From assembly GCA_964458185.1 (NCBI GenBank), contig CAYWFG010000009.1:1-64000 (forward strand): DNA of 64,000 bases, read 5' to 3'. The notes below the pieces were generated by a model that saw nothing but the letters and a program-made list of their open reading frames with translations, did no database searches and had not been told where the DNA came from. Numbering within the stretch: position 1 is the stretch's first letter; the number at the start of each line of letters is the position of its first letter. The position numbers were made by a program, and so were the translations under genes. This document shows, piece by piece, positions 16,441 to 25,290 of the stretch. The DNA comes from AB-137-C09 sp964458185. Lineage in GTDB: Bacteria; Pseudomonadota; Zetaproteobacteria; Mariprofundales; Mariprofundaceae.

Positions 16441-16748
16441 TAAGATCGCTCCGCAGCATGGTGCTGTAAATAGGTTAAAATTTCTGTTTGTTGCCGAGGT
16501 GGAATAGGTGGTAGTCCGCGCCCTGCACGATGCTGCATCATACGCTCCATCACCACTGACCACTCTTGAGCCTTATGCTTTGAGGGTAAAGGTGGTACAT
16601 GGCAATAAGAGCATTGATGGGAAAAATAAGCAAAAGCAGCCGTATCCATGGCTGGGTATTGGTGTTGAGTATGGGGTTTATTATCGCAGCTTGCTAAGAG
16701 CAATGAAGCAAAGAACCATACCTGAACATGCCATCGTAACACAATCAT
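16440..16748 (-). CDS. cytochrome c-type lipoprotein
   Basis: The 102-residue protein has an N-terminal hydrophobic segment ending in the lipobox LLLASC, and one haem-binding motif CSYCHVPPLPSKH. A helix with candidate Met ligands follows (EWSVVMERMMQHR), then LPPIPPRQQTEILTYLQHH. It would be a membrane-tethered monohaem cytochrome facing the periplasm. It sits in the ccoG cluster, 7 bp from the next gene upstream. Confidence 0.82.
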   Translation of the reverse strand: MIVLRWHVQVWFFASLLLASCDNKPHTQHQYPAMDTAAFAYFSHQCSYCHVPPLPSKHKAQEWSVVMERMMQHRAGRGLPPIPPRQQTEILTYLQHHAAERS

Positions 16749-16754
16749 GATGGC

Positions 16755-17180
16755 TTATTTAGGGAAGCCTGCTTCATCCAATTCGTCTTCTTCTTTATCG
16801 GGATCGCTGTCTAGTTTTCCTGCGGATTCAGAACCATACAGGTTAACCATATACGAGATAAAGACCGCGCCAACACCAAAGTAAACCAGCGCGGCAACAT
16901 GCCCCCACGTGAACCACGGTCGTGGCGCATCGGGTCTGTCGCCCCAAAACGGCATGGTCAATCCAAACGCCATTAACAACACCATAAACACAACCGCAAT
17001 AAACCATTTAGGCATATGGTTTTGTGATTTAGGGATGTTTTCAACCAGTTCCCAGTCTTCCATCCCCCGTTTGTTTAAACGGTCTTCGTCGGATTCATAA
17101 CCAAAGTGATCATCAGGAATCTCCCCCCATTCTTTTTTTACGGGGGATAATGATTTATCTTTTTTTTGTTTCTTGTTCAT
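16755..17180 (-). CDS. two-helix membrane protein of the ccoG cluster
   Basis: This 141-residue protein has a charged N-terminal cytoplasmic region, two transmembrane helices (about 59-78 and 91-112) and an acidic C-terminal tail. The stretch SQNHMPKWFIAVVF before helix 1 faintly recalls the NPLPRWW segment of the CcoP N-terminus, but there is no haem motif. I do not recognise the family. Its start overlaps the ccoG stop, so coupling to oxidase assembly is likely. Confidence 0.6.
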   Translation of the reverse strand: MNKKQKKDKSLSPVKKEWGEIPDDHFGYESDEDRLNKRGMEDWELVENIPKSQNHMPKWFIAVVFMVLLMAFGLTMPFWGDRPDAPRPWFTWGHVAALVYFGVGAVFISYMVNLYGSESAGKLDSDPDKEEDELDEAGFPK

Positions 17181-18493
17181 AATTTAGCTACCTTACCATC
17201 ACTATAATGTTGTACCAAAAAGCGTTTTGTCCAGCCATCTGTTGCATACACGGTAACAAAAAAACGATGAACACCACGTGGCAACGATGTTGTGATCTGC
17301 AAGTCTATATCTTTTCTCCCTACGGTTTCAAATGCAAGGGATGATCTCGCTAGTATGTATTGATCAGATGTAAGCCCTTGAACACTGATATTAAAGGTTT
17401 CGGGATGGTAGCGTTTGTGTGCAATGTTGATGCGGTAATCATTGATTTGCGCGCCTTGCATGGCTTCGCTTCGGTAAACGGTGAAGTTATGAGGTTGATA
17501 ATTTACTAGACCCGTGATCAAAAGCCCTGCGCCCAGAATGGTTCCTACAATCGCTATGCGCGCACGGTAAAAAATAGACGATAAGACGGCATCTTGCTGT
17601 TGACGCGCTGCTACGCCAATGGCAAAGCGTAACAAGCCACCTGTTGTTAATTTTTTACTTTTATCATGCAGTCGGTCACAGGCAACAATGCATTCACCAC
17701 AATTAATGCAACTATCAAACACTTCTGTTTTTCGGGGGTCAATATCAAGAAAGCAGGCATCAACACAATAATTACAATGACTGCAATCGGCAGACCGTGT
17801 TGTATCGTAGACGACTTTTAAAGTATCTCTTGTTTTAAAAGAATGCTGCCAAACGCGGTAAATGCACATGTATTTGCACATTAAATGGCGAATCACAGCA
17901 ATGTCTAAAAAAATAATCACCGCACAGATAAAATAAATCCAGTGCAACGATGATGCTAACCGCGCATCATCTTGAAAGGTGATGAACGACCAAATAGCAG
18001 CAGGCGGGTAAAAATAAAGCAAGGGAATAAAAGCATACAGCAAAGATGCGATAGCAATAGCAATAAACAGTAAACTAATATTCAGCCAACCACCACGCTG
18101 TGCGGCAATGGTAAGTTCTTTGCCATTAAAGCTGGTACTGCTTGCCTTGCGCCCCAGCAACAGACCTGTGATATAATTTGCCCATTCAGACACGGTGTTT
18201 TGAGGACACATCCAACCACAAAAAACAGATCCCACGATGGAATAAAAAATCACCAATAGGCTGGCAGCAAACAACCAAAAACCCATCACAATAAAAATAT
18301 CAGAAAACCAGATTTGATAATCCAGCATGACAAACGCACCCATCGCAGGATCAATACGAAAAAGACCAGTAAGTGGGATTAATACCAATAATAATAACAC
18401 CATGTATTGGCTGGCACGACGTAAAGGGTGAAGCTTTTGTGAATGCTTGCTTGGTTCTTCACGAATGGGAATCAGTTCAATTTTCTGCGACAT
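17177..18493 (-). CDS. ccoG: cytochrome c oxidase accessory protein CcoG
   Basis: The 438-residue inner-membrane iron-sulfur protein matures cbb3-type oxidase by handling copper. Visible features are several transmembrane helices, the membrane-edge CGWMCPQNTVSEW, and two ferredoxin-type clusters (CSHCNYCVDAC and CINCGECIVACD). A periplasmic Ig-like C-terminal domain ends the protein. The usual partners ccoNOQP, ccoH, ccoI and ccoS are not in this window. It is divergent from ypjD. Confidence 0.95.
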   Translation of the reverse strand: MSQKIELIPIREEPSKHSQKLHPLRRASQYMVLLLLVLIPLTGLFRIDPAMGAFVMLDYQIWFSDIFIVMGFWLFAASLLVIFYSIVGSVFCGWMCPQNTVSEWANYITGLLLGRKASSTSFNGKELTIAAQRGGWLNISLLFIAIAIASLLYAFIPLLYFYPPAAIWSFITFQDDARLASSLHWIYFICAVIIFLDIAVIRHLMCKYMCIYRVWQHSFKTRDTLKVVYDTTRSADCSHCNYCVDACFLDIDPRKTEVFDSCINCGECIVACDRLHDKSKKLTTGGLLRFAIGVAARQQQDAVLSSIFYRARIAIVGTILGAGLLITGLVNYQPHNFTVYRSEAMQGAQINDYRINIAHKRYHPETFNISVQGLTSDQYILARSSLAFETVGRKDIDLQITTSLPRGVHRFFVTVYATDGWTKRFLVQHYSDGKVAKL

Positions 18494-18586
18494 TATCGGT
18501 ATGATAGCCAGCTTATTGATTGATGTAAATCGGATTGATTAAGACCAATACTTGCAACCCCTTCCCCAGTGGGATAGAAATGAGCC

Positions 18587-19402
18587 ATGAACGGTATTTA
18601 TCTTTTCCCTGTTGCTGGGCTGATTAGTTTGTTTGGTGGTGCCTTGGTTTGGCGACGCGCCCAAGGCAAACCTTCGCTATCGCCCAATGATGAATCATTA
18701 TTGTTTGGTTTGCTGATTGTATCTATCTTTTTAGTATCGTCTGGCGTGATCGTGTTAGAACCTGTCACCATGCGGATGATTCATTTTACGCTTCCTGCAT
18801 CGGCGGCGGTGGCAACGCTGCTCGTTCAGTGCATGTATTTAATTGGTCTTTTTCGCTTTGGTATTCAAGGTTTGGGTTTGTTTTTATTGCCTGTAACAGC
18901 GATTCCATTGTTGATTATTCCGTGGTTGTCAGACAGCCCGATGGATGGTGCAATTCATACCACATCATTGTTAGAAACAGGGCATTTAGTGATTTCAATG
19001 ATTGCTTATGCCGTGCTTACGATGGCAGCTTTTTATGCGTGGATGCATTTGTTGTTGGATCATGCCTTGCGCCATAAGCGTTTATCGCCGACATTTAATT
19101 TTTTGCCATCACTGTTGGATTTGGAAGGGTTAATGATTGCGGTGTTGCGTTGGTCAGCTATTTTGATGGCATGCAGCATTATGTCTGGGCTGAGTTGGCA
19201 GTGGGTCGAGTTTTCACACTTTGCTTTGTTTAACCATAAAGTGATTCTTGCCTTGCTATCGTTTTTTACCATTGTATTGCTGTTGATGAAGCACCAACGT
19301 GCAGGCTGGACAGGAAGCTTTGCCAGTAAAATGGTACTGTCAGCTTACGGGCTTTTATTGATGGCTTATTTTGGTGTCAAAATGATTCATGCTTGGTTTT
19401 AG
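18587..19402 (+). CDS. ypjD: YpjD/CcsA-type inner-membrane protein
   Basis: The 271-residue protein has about eight hydrophobic segments and the haem-handling pattern of the CcsA/CcmC superfamily; candidate conserved His residues are in LETGHLVISMIAYA and LFNHKVILALLSF. It matches YpjD, which in gammaproteobacteria is encoded next to corB. A cytochrome c maturation role is inferred from the superfamily but not established for YpjD. The corB start follows directly. Confidence 0.82.
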   Translation: MNGIYLFPVAGLISLFGGALVWRRAQGKPSLSPNDESLLFGLLIVSIFLVSSGVIVLEPVTMRMIHFTLPASAAVATLLVQCMYLIGLFRFGIQGLGLFLLPVTAIPLLIIPWLSDSPMDGAIHTTSLLETGHLVISMIAYAVLTMAAFYAWMHLLLDHALRHKRLSPTFNFLPSLLDLEGLMIAVLRWSAILMACSIMSGLSWQWVEFSHFALFNHKVILALLSFFTIVLLLMKHQRAGWTGSFASKMVLSAYGLLLMAYFGVKMIHAWF

Positions 19403-19405
19403 TGA

Positions 19406-20692
19406 TTGATAGATTTTTCATTATCGGCAGCATTATTACTGTTGTTTATTATCTTATCGGCTATTTTTTCTGGTACTGAAACGGCTTTAACCCATAGCAG
19501 AAGAGCGCGCTTGCACGTCTTGAAACAAGATGGTGATCAAGGTGCAAAAGCAGCGATCAAGCTATTATCAAACCCTGATCGCATGTTGGCGGCTATTTTA
19601 CTGGGTAATAATTTTGTTAATTTTGCGGCATCAAGCTTAACGGCAGTGGTGATGGTGCAAGCCTTTGGTGAGGCGGGAATTATTTATGCCACCATCGTGA
19701 TGACCATGGTGATTGTGATGTTTTCAGAGCTTCTCCCCAAAACGATTGCAGTGGTGCATGCTGAGGCGATAGCTTGTTTTATTGCGCCGTGGTTGCAGCG
19801 TTTTACGTGGTTGTTTCATCCTTTTATTGTGCTGATGCAAATCAGTGTGCGTGTGGTTCGACGTTTGATACGGATCAGCGATGATCATAAAGCAGGACTG
19901 AATCGGCAAGAATTGACGGCATTGATTCACATGAGTGCGAGCAGTGGTTACCTTGATGTTCCGCATCAACGCATGCTGACTGGGAATTTAAAGTTGGCAC
20001 AAATCCCCGTGAAAGCGTTGATGACCCCACGCAATAGTATGTGCATGCTCAATGCGGCCCAATCGCTGCAAGCATGCCGTGATGCGGTGTTGTCGAACCC
20101 TTATTCCCGTTACCCCGTTTATGCTGATCGAAAAGATAATATCTGCGGCGTGATTCATTTGCGGCATGTATTTGGCGTGCCAACAACACAAAAAAATAAA
20201 GAAGCAACCTTAGCAGATTTAACAACCACATTGCTTCCGCCCTATTATATTCCCAATAATCAAAATGCCTTGGCACAATTGTGTGACTTTCAAACCAGAA
20301 AAGAACACATGGCAATTGTGGTCGATGAATATGGTGATATTGAAGGTTTAATTACCTTAGAGGATATTTTAGAAAGCATCGTGGGTGAAATTCAAGATGA
20401 ATCAGATGCCACCCCCAATGAAGATATTCAAGCGGATGACAATCATTGGCGTGTTGCCGCCACAACATCCATTCATGATATTAACCGTATGCTCTCTACT
20501 GCCTTGCCCGAAAACCGTGCCACCACTATTGGTGGGCTGATTGTATCGACGCTAGGCAAGCAACCCGACGGTGATTTAAGCATGCGCTTTCCTGATGTGT
20601 TAATTGAATTAAAATGGAGTAAAGAACACAATATTCATGCTATCACCGTAAAAAAGGTGCAAGAATCAGACCACAACTCAGAAGGTGATTGA
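19406..20692 (+). CDS. corB: CorB/HlyC family CNNM-CBS membrane protein
   Basis: The start is TTG 19406, 3 bp after the ypjD stop; no in-frame ATG upstream is possible. The 428-residue protein has an N-terminal CNNM (DUF21) domain with three to four helices (IILSAIFSGTETALTHSRRA). A CBS pair follows (MTPRNSMCMLNAAQ and MAIVVDEYGDIEGLITLED), then a CorC_HlyC C-terminal domain (TTIGGLIVSTLGKQPDGD). The family takes part in magnesium/cobalt efflux. The ypjD-corB pair is conserved. Confidence 0.93.
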   Translation: MIDFSLSAALLLLFIILSAIFSGTETALTHSRRARLHVLKQDGDQGAKAAIKLLSNPDRMLAAILLGNNFVNFAASSLTAVVMVQAFGEAGIIYATIVMTMVIVMFSELLPKTIAVVHAEAIACFIAPWLQRFTWLFHPFIVLMQISVRVVRRLIRISDDHKAGLNRQELTALIHMSASSGYLDVPHQRMLTGNLKLAQIPVKALMTPRNSMCMLNAAQSLQACRDAVLSNPYSRYPVYADRKDNICGVIHLRHVFGVPTTQKNKEATLADLTTTLLPPYYIPNNQNALAQLCDFQTRKEHMAIVVDEYGDIEGLITLEDILESIVGEIQDESDATPNEDIQADDNHWRVAATTSIHDINRMLSTALPENRATTIGGLIVSTLGKQPDGDLSMRFPDVLIELKWSKEHNIHAITVKKVQESDHNSEGD

Positions 20693-20727
20693 TAACCATC
20701 CCCACGTAGTTGGCCAATCTTATATCT

Positions 20728-20871
20728 GGCTTCCCTTTTAAGACGGGAGAACCTGCAACTAAAAAAGAAAACCTAATCCATAGTTTTGTTGTAATATGGT
20801 GGATTAGCAATGATTTTCTAATATGCTGTACCCCCTTGATTTTATTGCTGTCGCGTCTTAAAAGGGAAGCT
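20728..20871. repeat. MITE-like palindromic element, copy 1
   Basis: This 144-bp element begins GGCTTCCCTTTTAAGACG and ends with its reverse complement CGTCTTAAAAGGGAAGC. A second palindrome lies inside (CTAATCCA near 20773 and TGGATTAG near 20800). It is almost identical, in inverse orientation, to 52694-52838: about nine substitutions and one indel by eye. It lies between the convergent genes corB and lptF, and no ORF of note is inside. No clear target-site duplication is visible. It may be a miniature transposable element or a structured repeat acting as a bidirectional terminator. Confidence 0.85.
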
Positions 20872-20924
20872 CACTTTTGCAAATAACTCATGGTGAGAAG
20901 CACCCGTTGTTATTTGTATCAATG

Positions 20925-22070
20925 TCAAGTGGAGAAAGGATTTAACCGTCGTCCTTCTCGCCCTAACCACAAAAACCACCCTTGCTCTACCAGCCTAGGC
21001 ATGGTGTCGTGCGTTGCGCGGTGAAATAACCAAAGCCCGACCATCAAAAATACGGCTTGCCCCAGCCACATCAACCACCACGCGGCATCACCGTGGGTGA
21101 CTTGTTGATGCAAGGCTAATTGCACATTGTAGAGCAAGACCATCAAGGCAATGCCTAAAATATACGCGCTGGATTTGGACGTTCGTTTGGCGGTGTGAGA
21201 TAATGGCAAGCAAAATAAAAACAAGACCAATAAGGTGGTCGGCATCAGTAAACGGCGATGCCATTCGGCAACAATATCGGGGCGGGGATTGCCTTGTTGT
21301 ATCGCTGCCCATAATTCTGTGCCTTGCATTTCAAACGAACGCGCTTGCCATGTTGGTACTTTAAGCAAGCCCAATGCACCAAGATCCATGCCGATTTGAT
21401 AGCGGTCAAAGGCAATCGAGCGCAGCTTGCCAGCATCGCCTTCTAATCGAACACCATCAAACAAGGTGAAGCGTAATACATCGCCAATACGTTCTAATGT
21501 TGCTGATTTTGCCATGTAAACGACAGAAACCGATGAACGACGGTCTTCTAGCATGAAGCCTTTGAATGTTCCGTCGGTATCTTGCCCTTGCACATACACC
21601 GTAAAATTTTCTAATTCTTGATTAAAACGAAGTGGCTCAAAACCCGGTGCAGGCTTCATTTTTTGAATCGCCATCAATAGACCTTGAAATAACTTTTGCC
21701 CTTGGGGCATCCATTGCATGGCAGTAACTTCTAGCAACATTGCCAGCACCACAGCCACCAACAACAAGGAACGAAACAATCGCAAGAATGATATGCCAGC
21801 AGCACGAAAAGCATCCATCTCGCTATTTTCATACAAGCGCAATACCACATGCTGCATGGCAAAGAAAAATGCCATTGGCACAGTGATCAACAAAAAATAA
21901 GGCAGAATAGCTAACAGCATCGAGAGCATCAGCCCCCATTCAATGCCTTTATCGGCAAACAGGGCGAGTAATTTAAGTACCCGCCCCAACAACAACATGC
22001 CCACAACCACGGCTAATGCGCCGATAAATGGCGTAAACCATAATCGTAAGATATAACGGTCTAACACCAT
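20925..22070 (-). CDS. lptF: LptF/LptG-family LPS export permease
   Basis: The 381-residue protein has the YjgP/YjgQ plan: a first pair of helices (GMLLLGRVLKLLALFADKG), the coupling segment YENSEMDAFRAAGIS that meets the LptB ATPase, a periplasmic beta-jellyroll, and three C-terminal helices (LLVLFLFCLPLSHTAKRTSK). It extracts LPS from the inner membrane with LptG, LptB and LptC. The N-terminal MVLDRYILRLWFTPF fits LptF better than LptG. No lptG follows; the gene ends next to the repeat element. It is 6 bp from gatB. Confidence 0.88.
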   Translation of the reverse strand: MVLDRYILRLWFTPFIGALAVVVGMLLLGRVLKLLALFADKGIEWGLMLSMLLAILPYFLLITVPMAFFFAMQHVVLRLYENSEMDAFRAAGISFLRLFRSLLLVAVVLAMLLEVTAMQWMPQGQKLFQGLLMAIQKMKPAPGFEPLRFNQELENFTVYVQGQDTDGTFKGFMLEDRRSSVSVVYMAKSATLERIGDVLRFTLFDGVRLEGDAGKLRSIAFDRYQIGMDLGALGLLKVPTWQARSFEMQGTELWAAIQQGNPRPDIVAEWHRRLLMPTTLLVLFLFCLPLSHTAKRTSKSSAYILGIALMVLLYNVQLALHQQVTHGDAAWWLMWLGQAVFLMVGLWLFHRATHDTMPRLVEQGWFLWLGREGRRLNPFST

Positions 22071-22076
22071 TGGGGT

Positions 22077-23507
22077 TTACTCTTGCAACAATACCTTTAA
22101 TCGCGCATTCACGACAGCAGGGTTCGCTTGACCACGGGTGGCTTTCATCACTTGCCCCACAAAAAAGCCAAACAGTTTATCACGTCCACCACGGTATTGT
22201 TCTACCTGTTTAGTGTTTTCAGCCATAATGCCTTCAATCAAGGTATCAATCGCTCCCGTATCAGAGACTTGCTTTAACCCTTTTGCTTCGATGATGGCAT
22301 CAGCCGATTGCCCTGATGCCATCATGGCATCTAAAACATCTTTAGCGATTTTACCTGAAATCGTGCCATCGTCGATACGATCTAACAATACAGCCAATGT
22401 TTTTGCAGCAATGGGCGAGGTGGCAATGCTATGCCCTTGTTCATTTAAACGCCCCAATAACTCATTAGCCATCCAGTTGGCACAGCGTTTAGGGTCTTTG
22501 GGGTGGGCTGCCACCAATTGTTCATACCACATCGCAAGGTCACGGGTTTGCGTTAATACATCAGCATCGTAGGGCGACAAACCATATTCAGCTTCAAAAC
22601 GTTGGCGTAGTTGCGTCGGCAGTTCAGGCATGCCAGCACGAATGGCGGCAACTTCTTGGGCTGTCACACGCAATGGCGGCAGATCAGGTTCAGGAAAATA
22701 ACGGTAATCATGCGCTTCTTCTTTGCTGCGCATGGAACGACTTTCACCTTTAACCGAATCATACAGCCGTGTTTCTTGCACTACTTTGCCACCATCTTCG
22801 ATCAGTTCAATTTGACGCATTACTTCATAATCAATCGCTTGTTTAATAAAACGAAATGAGTTTAAGTTTTTTAATTCGGCACGAGTACCCAAGGGCGCAC
22901 CATATTGTCTCACCGAGACATTGGCATCACAACGGAATTGCCCTTTTTCCATATCGCCGCCTGATACATTCAAAAAGCGAATTAGTTGGTGTAATTGCTT
23001 TAAATAAGCAATGGCTTCATCAGCACTGCGCATATCAGGCTCAGAGACCACTTCCATCAAGGGTACGCCCGAACGGTTTAAATCAATATGCGAAACAGCA
23101 TCAAGCCCTTCGTGCATAGATTTCCCTGCATCTTCTTCCATGTGAATACGGGTAACACCAATGCGTTTTTCACCATCTTTGGTCGGAATATCAAGGTAGC
23201 CACCATCAACCAATGGCACGGCAAATTGGCTGATTTGATAGCCTTTGGGTAAATCAGGGTAAAAGTAATTTTTACGATCAAAACGTGATTCTAAATTAAT
23301 GGTACCATTGATAGCCAAGCCTGTAAGAATCGTTTTATCCACTGCGACATGATTGAGTACGGGTAATTGCCCCGGCATACCTAGGCATACAGGGCAGGTT
23401 TGCGTATTGGGCTCTGCACCAAATTCGGTAGAACAGCCACAAAATGCCTTGGTTTTGCTATTGACTTGCACATGGACTTCAAGTCCAATGACGACTTCCC
23501 AACTCAT
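22077..23507 (-). CDS. gatB: Asp-tRNA(Asn)/Glu-tRNA(Gln) amidotransferase subunit B
   Basis: Start is ATG 23507, overlapping the gatA stop in ATGA. The 476-residue subunit binds the misacylated tRNA and performs the kinase/transamidase step. Signatures are WEVVIGLEVHVQ, CPVCLGMPGQLPVLN, SRFDRKNYFYPDLPKGYQIS and the C-terminal YqeY-like tail (FFVGQVMKATRGQANP). The cysteines of the zinc site are visible (CGCS and CPVC). It is part of gatC-gatA-gatB. Confidence 0.97.
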   Translation of the reverse strand: MSWEVVIGLEVHVQVNSKTKAFCGCSTEFGAEPNTQTCPVCLGMPGQLPVLNHVAVDKTILTGLAINGTINLESRFDRKNYFYPDLPKGYQISQFAVPLVDGGYLDIPTKDGEKRIGVTRIHMEEDAGKSMHEGLDAVSHIDLNRSGVPLMEVVSEPDMRSADEAIAYLKQLHQLIRFLNVSGGDMEKGQFRCDANVSVRQYGAPLGTRAELKNLNSFRFIKQAIDYEVMRQIELIEDGGKVVQETRLYDSVKGESRSMRSKEEAHDYRYFPEPDLPPLRVTAQEVAAIRAGMPELPTQLRQRFEAEYGLSPYDADVLTQTRDLAMWYEQLVAAHPKDPKRCANWMANELLGRLNEQGHSIATSPIAAKTLAVLLDRIDDGTISGKIAKDVLDAMMASGQSADAIIEAKGLKQVSDTGAIDTLIEGIMAENTKQVEQYRGGRDKLFGFFVGQVMKATRGQANPAVVNARLKVLLQE

Positions 23508-24976
23508 GTTGCATCTCCTGTGAATGGTGCGGGGTGTTGTGTGTGCCACGCGGTCGCTGCTTCATAGGCTGCTGCGGTGGATAAGATGCGGTTTTCTTGC
23601 CATGCAGGTGCAATCCATTGCAGACCTACGGGTAAATCATCTGCCATGCCGCAGGGTTGCGATAAGGCAGGTAATCCCGCCAAATTCACTGCAATGGTGA
23701 ATACATCGGATAAATACATGGTCAATGGGTCATCGGTTTTTTCGCCGATGCGAAAGGCAGGAATAGGGCTGGTGGGCGTAGCAATCACATCCACTTGTTC
23801 AAAAGCTTGCGAAAAGTCCCTGCGGATCAAGGTTCTCACCTGTTGGGCCTTTAAATAATAAGCATCGTAATAACCTGAAGAAAGGGCAAATGCCCCTGTC
23901 AAAATACGTCGCTTGACTTCTTCACCAAAACCTTCATCGCGGCTACGGGTATACATATCAACCAAGTCTTCAGGGTTATCGCAACGGTGACCAAATCGTA
24001 CCGCATCGTAACGCGATAAGTTTGCTGATGCTTCAGACGGCGCAATCACATAATACGCAGCAACGGCATACTTGGTATGCGGTAATGATATATCAATGAT
24101 TTCTGCACCCAAGTCACGGCATGTTGTTAAGGCTGCTTCCACAGACTGGCGTACCTCATCATGCATGCCATCAATAAAATATTCATGGGGACGACCAATT
24201 TTTACCCCAGTCATATCACGCGATTCACAGGCTTGCAGCCAATCAACGCTAGGCGCATCAGCAACGGAGGTCGCATCGGCAGGGTCGTGACCACTGATGG
24301 CTTCAGTAATCATGGCAGCATCGCGTACCGTTCGGGTCATGGGACCTGCTTGATCCAGCGATGAAGCAAAGGCAATAATACCACGACGTGATACACGACC
24401 ATAAGTAGGCTTTAAGCCTGTAATACCACACACTGCCGCAGGTTGACGAATGGAGCCGCCTGTATCTGTGCCAATGGCAGCAGGGGTTAATGCCGCAGCT
24501 ACTGCTGCCGCTGAACCACCCGATGAACCACCGGGGATGGTTGCTGTATTCCAAGGGTTGCGGCATGTACCAAACGCTGATGTTTCTGTTGATGACCCCA
24601 TGGCGAATTCATCCATGTTGGTCTTGCCGACCAATACCGCACCAGCTTCTTTTAAGCGCGTAATGACATGGGCATCATACGGCGCATGGTAGTCTTTAAG
24701 AATGTTAGAGCAGCATTGGGTTGGCCCATCGCTGGTGCAAAAAATATCTTTTACAGCAATAGGCAAGCCTTCTAGCGAACGCGCACCATGCGCTGCACGG
24801 TAGGCATCCGATGCTTCAGCTTGCGCCAGCACATGGGTCGCATCGCAGTCAACAAAAGCATTTAATGTTGGATTGTAAGTTTGAATACGATCTAAGTATT
24901 GTTGCGCAAGTGCAACGGCTGTTATTTCGCCAGCGGTAAGACGCTGTTGTAAACGGGTTAATGAACTAAAAGCCAT
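23504..24976 (-). CDS. gatA: Asp-tRNA(Asn)/Glu-tRNA(Gln) amidotransferase subunit A
   Basis: The 490-residue amidase releases ammonia from glutamine for GatB. The Ser-cisSer-Lys triad is visible: Lys in LPIAVKDIFCTSDG, cis-Ser in the GGSSGGSAAAVAA loop and the nucleophile in GTDTGGSIRQPAA. Length is standard. It lies 8 bp after gatC and is coupled to gatB. Confidence 0.97.
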   Translation of the reverse strand: MAFSSLTRLQQRLTAGEITAVALAQQYLDRIQTYNPTLNAFVDCDATHVLAQAEASDAYRAAHGARSLEGLPIAVKDIFCTSDGPTQCCSNILKDYHAPYDAHVITRLKEAGAVLVGKTNMDEFAMGSSTETSAFGTCRNPWNTATIPGGSSGGSAAAVAAALTPAAIGTDTGGSIRQPAAVCGITGLKPTYGRVSRRGIIAFASSLDQAGPMTRTVRDAAMITEAISGHDPADATSVADAPSVDWLQACESRDMTGVKIGRPHEYFIDGMHDEVRQSVEAALTTCRDLGAEIIDISLPHTKYAVAAYYVIAPSEASANLSRYDAVRFGHRCDNPEDLVDMYTRSRDEGFGEEVKRRILTGAFALSSGYYDAYYLKAQQVRTLIRRDFSQAFEQVDVIATPTSPIPAFRIGEKTDDPLTMYLSDVFTIAVNLAGLPALSQPCGMADDLPVGLQWIAPAWQENRILSTAAAYEAATAWHTQHPAPFTGDAT

Positions 24977-24984
24977 GGGTTCCT

Positions 24985-25263
24985 CTATTCAATTACTTTT
25001 GGTACGACATAAAGCCCTGATTCAATTAAGGGCGAGGGGGCTTGCAATGCATCACGTTGATTGGTGTTGGTCACAATATCAGCACGCAGGGGCATGGCTG
25101 TATCGTGAGGGTGAGCCGTTGCTGCCACGCCATCGGTATTTACTTCAGCCAACTGCTCAATATACGCCACAATACTGCTTAACTGTGGTCCTAAATTATC
25201 AGCCTCTTGGTCGGTTAATCGTATCCGAGCCAACATGGCAACTTTTTTTACATCAATATCCAT
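24985..25263 (-). CDS. gatC: Asp-tRNA(Asn)/Glu-tRNA(Gln) amidotransferase subunit C
   Basis: I choose ATG 25263, because AAAGAGG lies just ahead of it; a GTG at 25281 would add six residues. The 92-residue protein has the GatC core: VKKVAMLARIRLTDQEA, then LSSIVAYIEQLAEVNTDGV, and finally LIESGLYVVPKVIE. It stabilises the GatA-GatB interface. It is the first gene of the operon. Confidence 0.95.
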   Translation of the reverse strand: MDIDVKKVAMLARIRLTDQEADNLGPQLSSIVAYIEQLAEVNTDGVAATAHPHDTAMPLRADIVTNTNQRDALQAPSPLIESGLYVVPKVIE

Positions 25264-25290
25264 AGATTGCCTCTTTTCCACCTGTTCTTT

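Noticed and set aside
18520..18533. FNR/ANR-like sequence TTGATGTAAATCGG between ccoG and ypjD
   Set aside because: The right half is poor, and the distance to either start codon does not fit a class II activator site with a visible -10 box.
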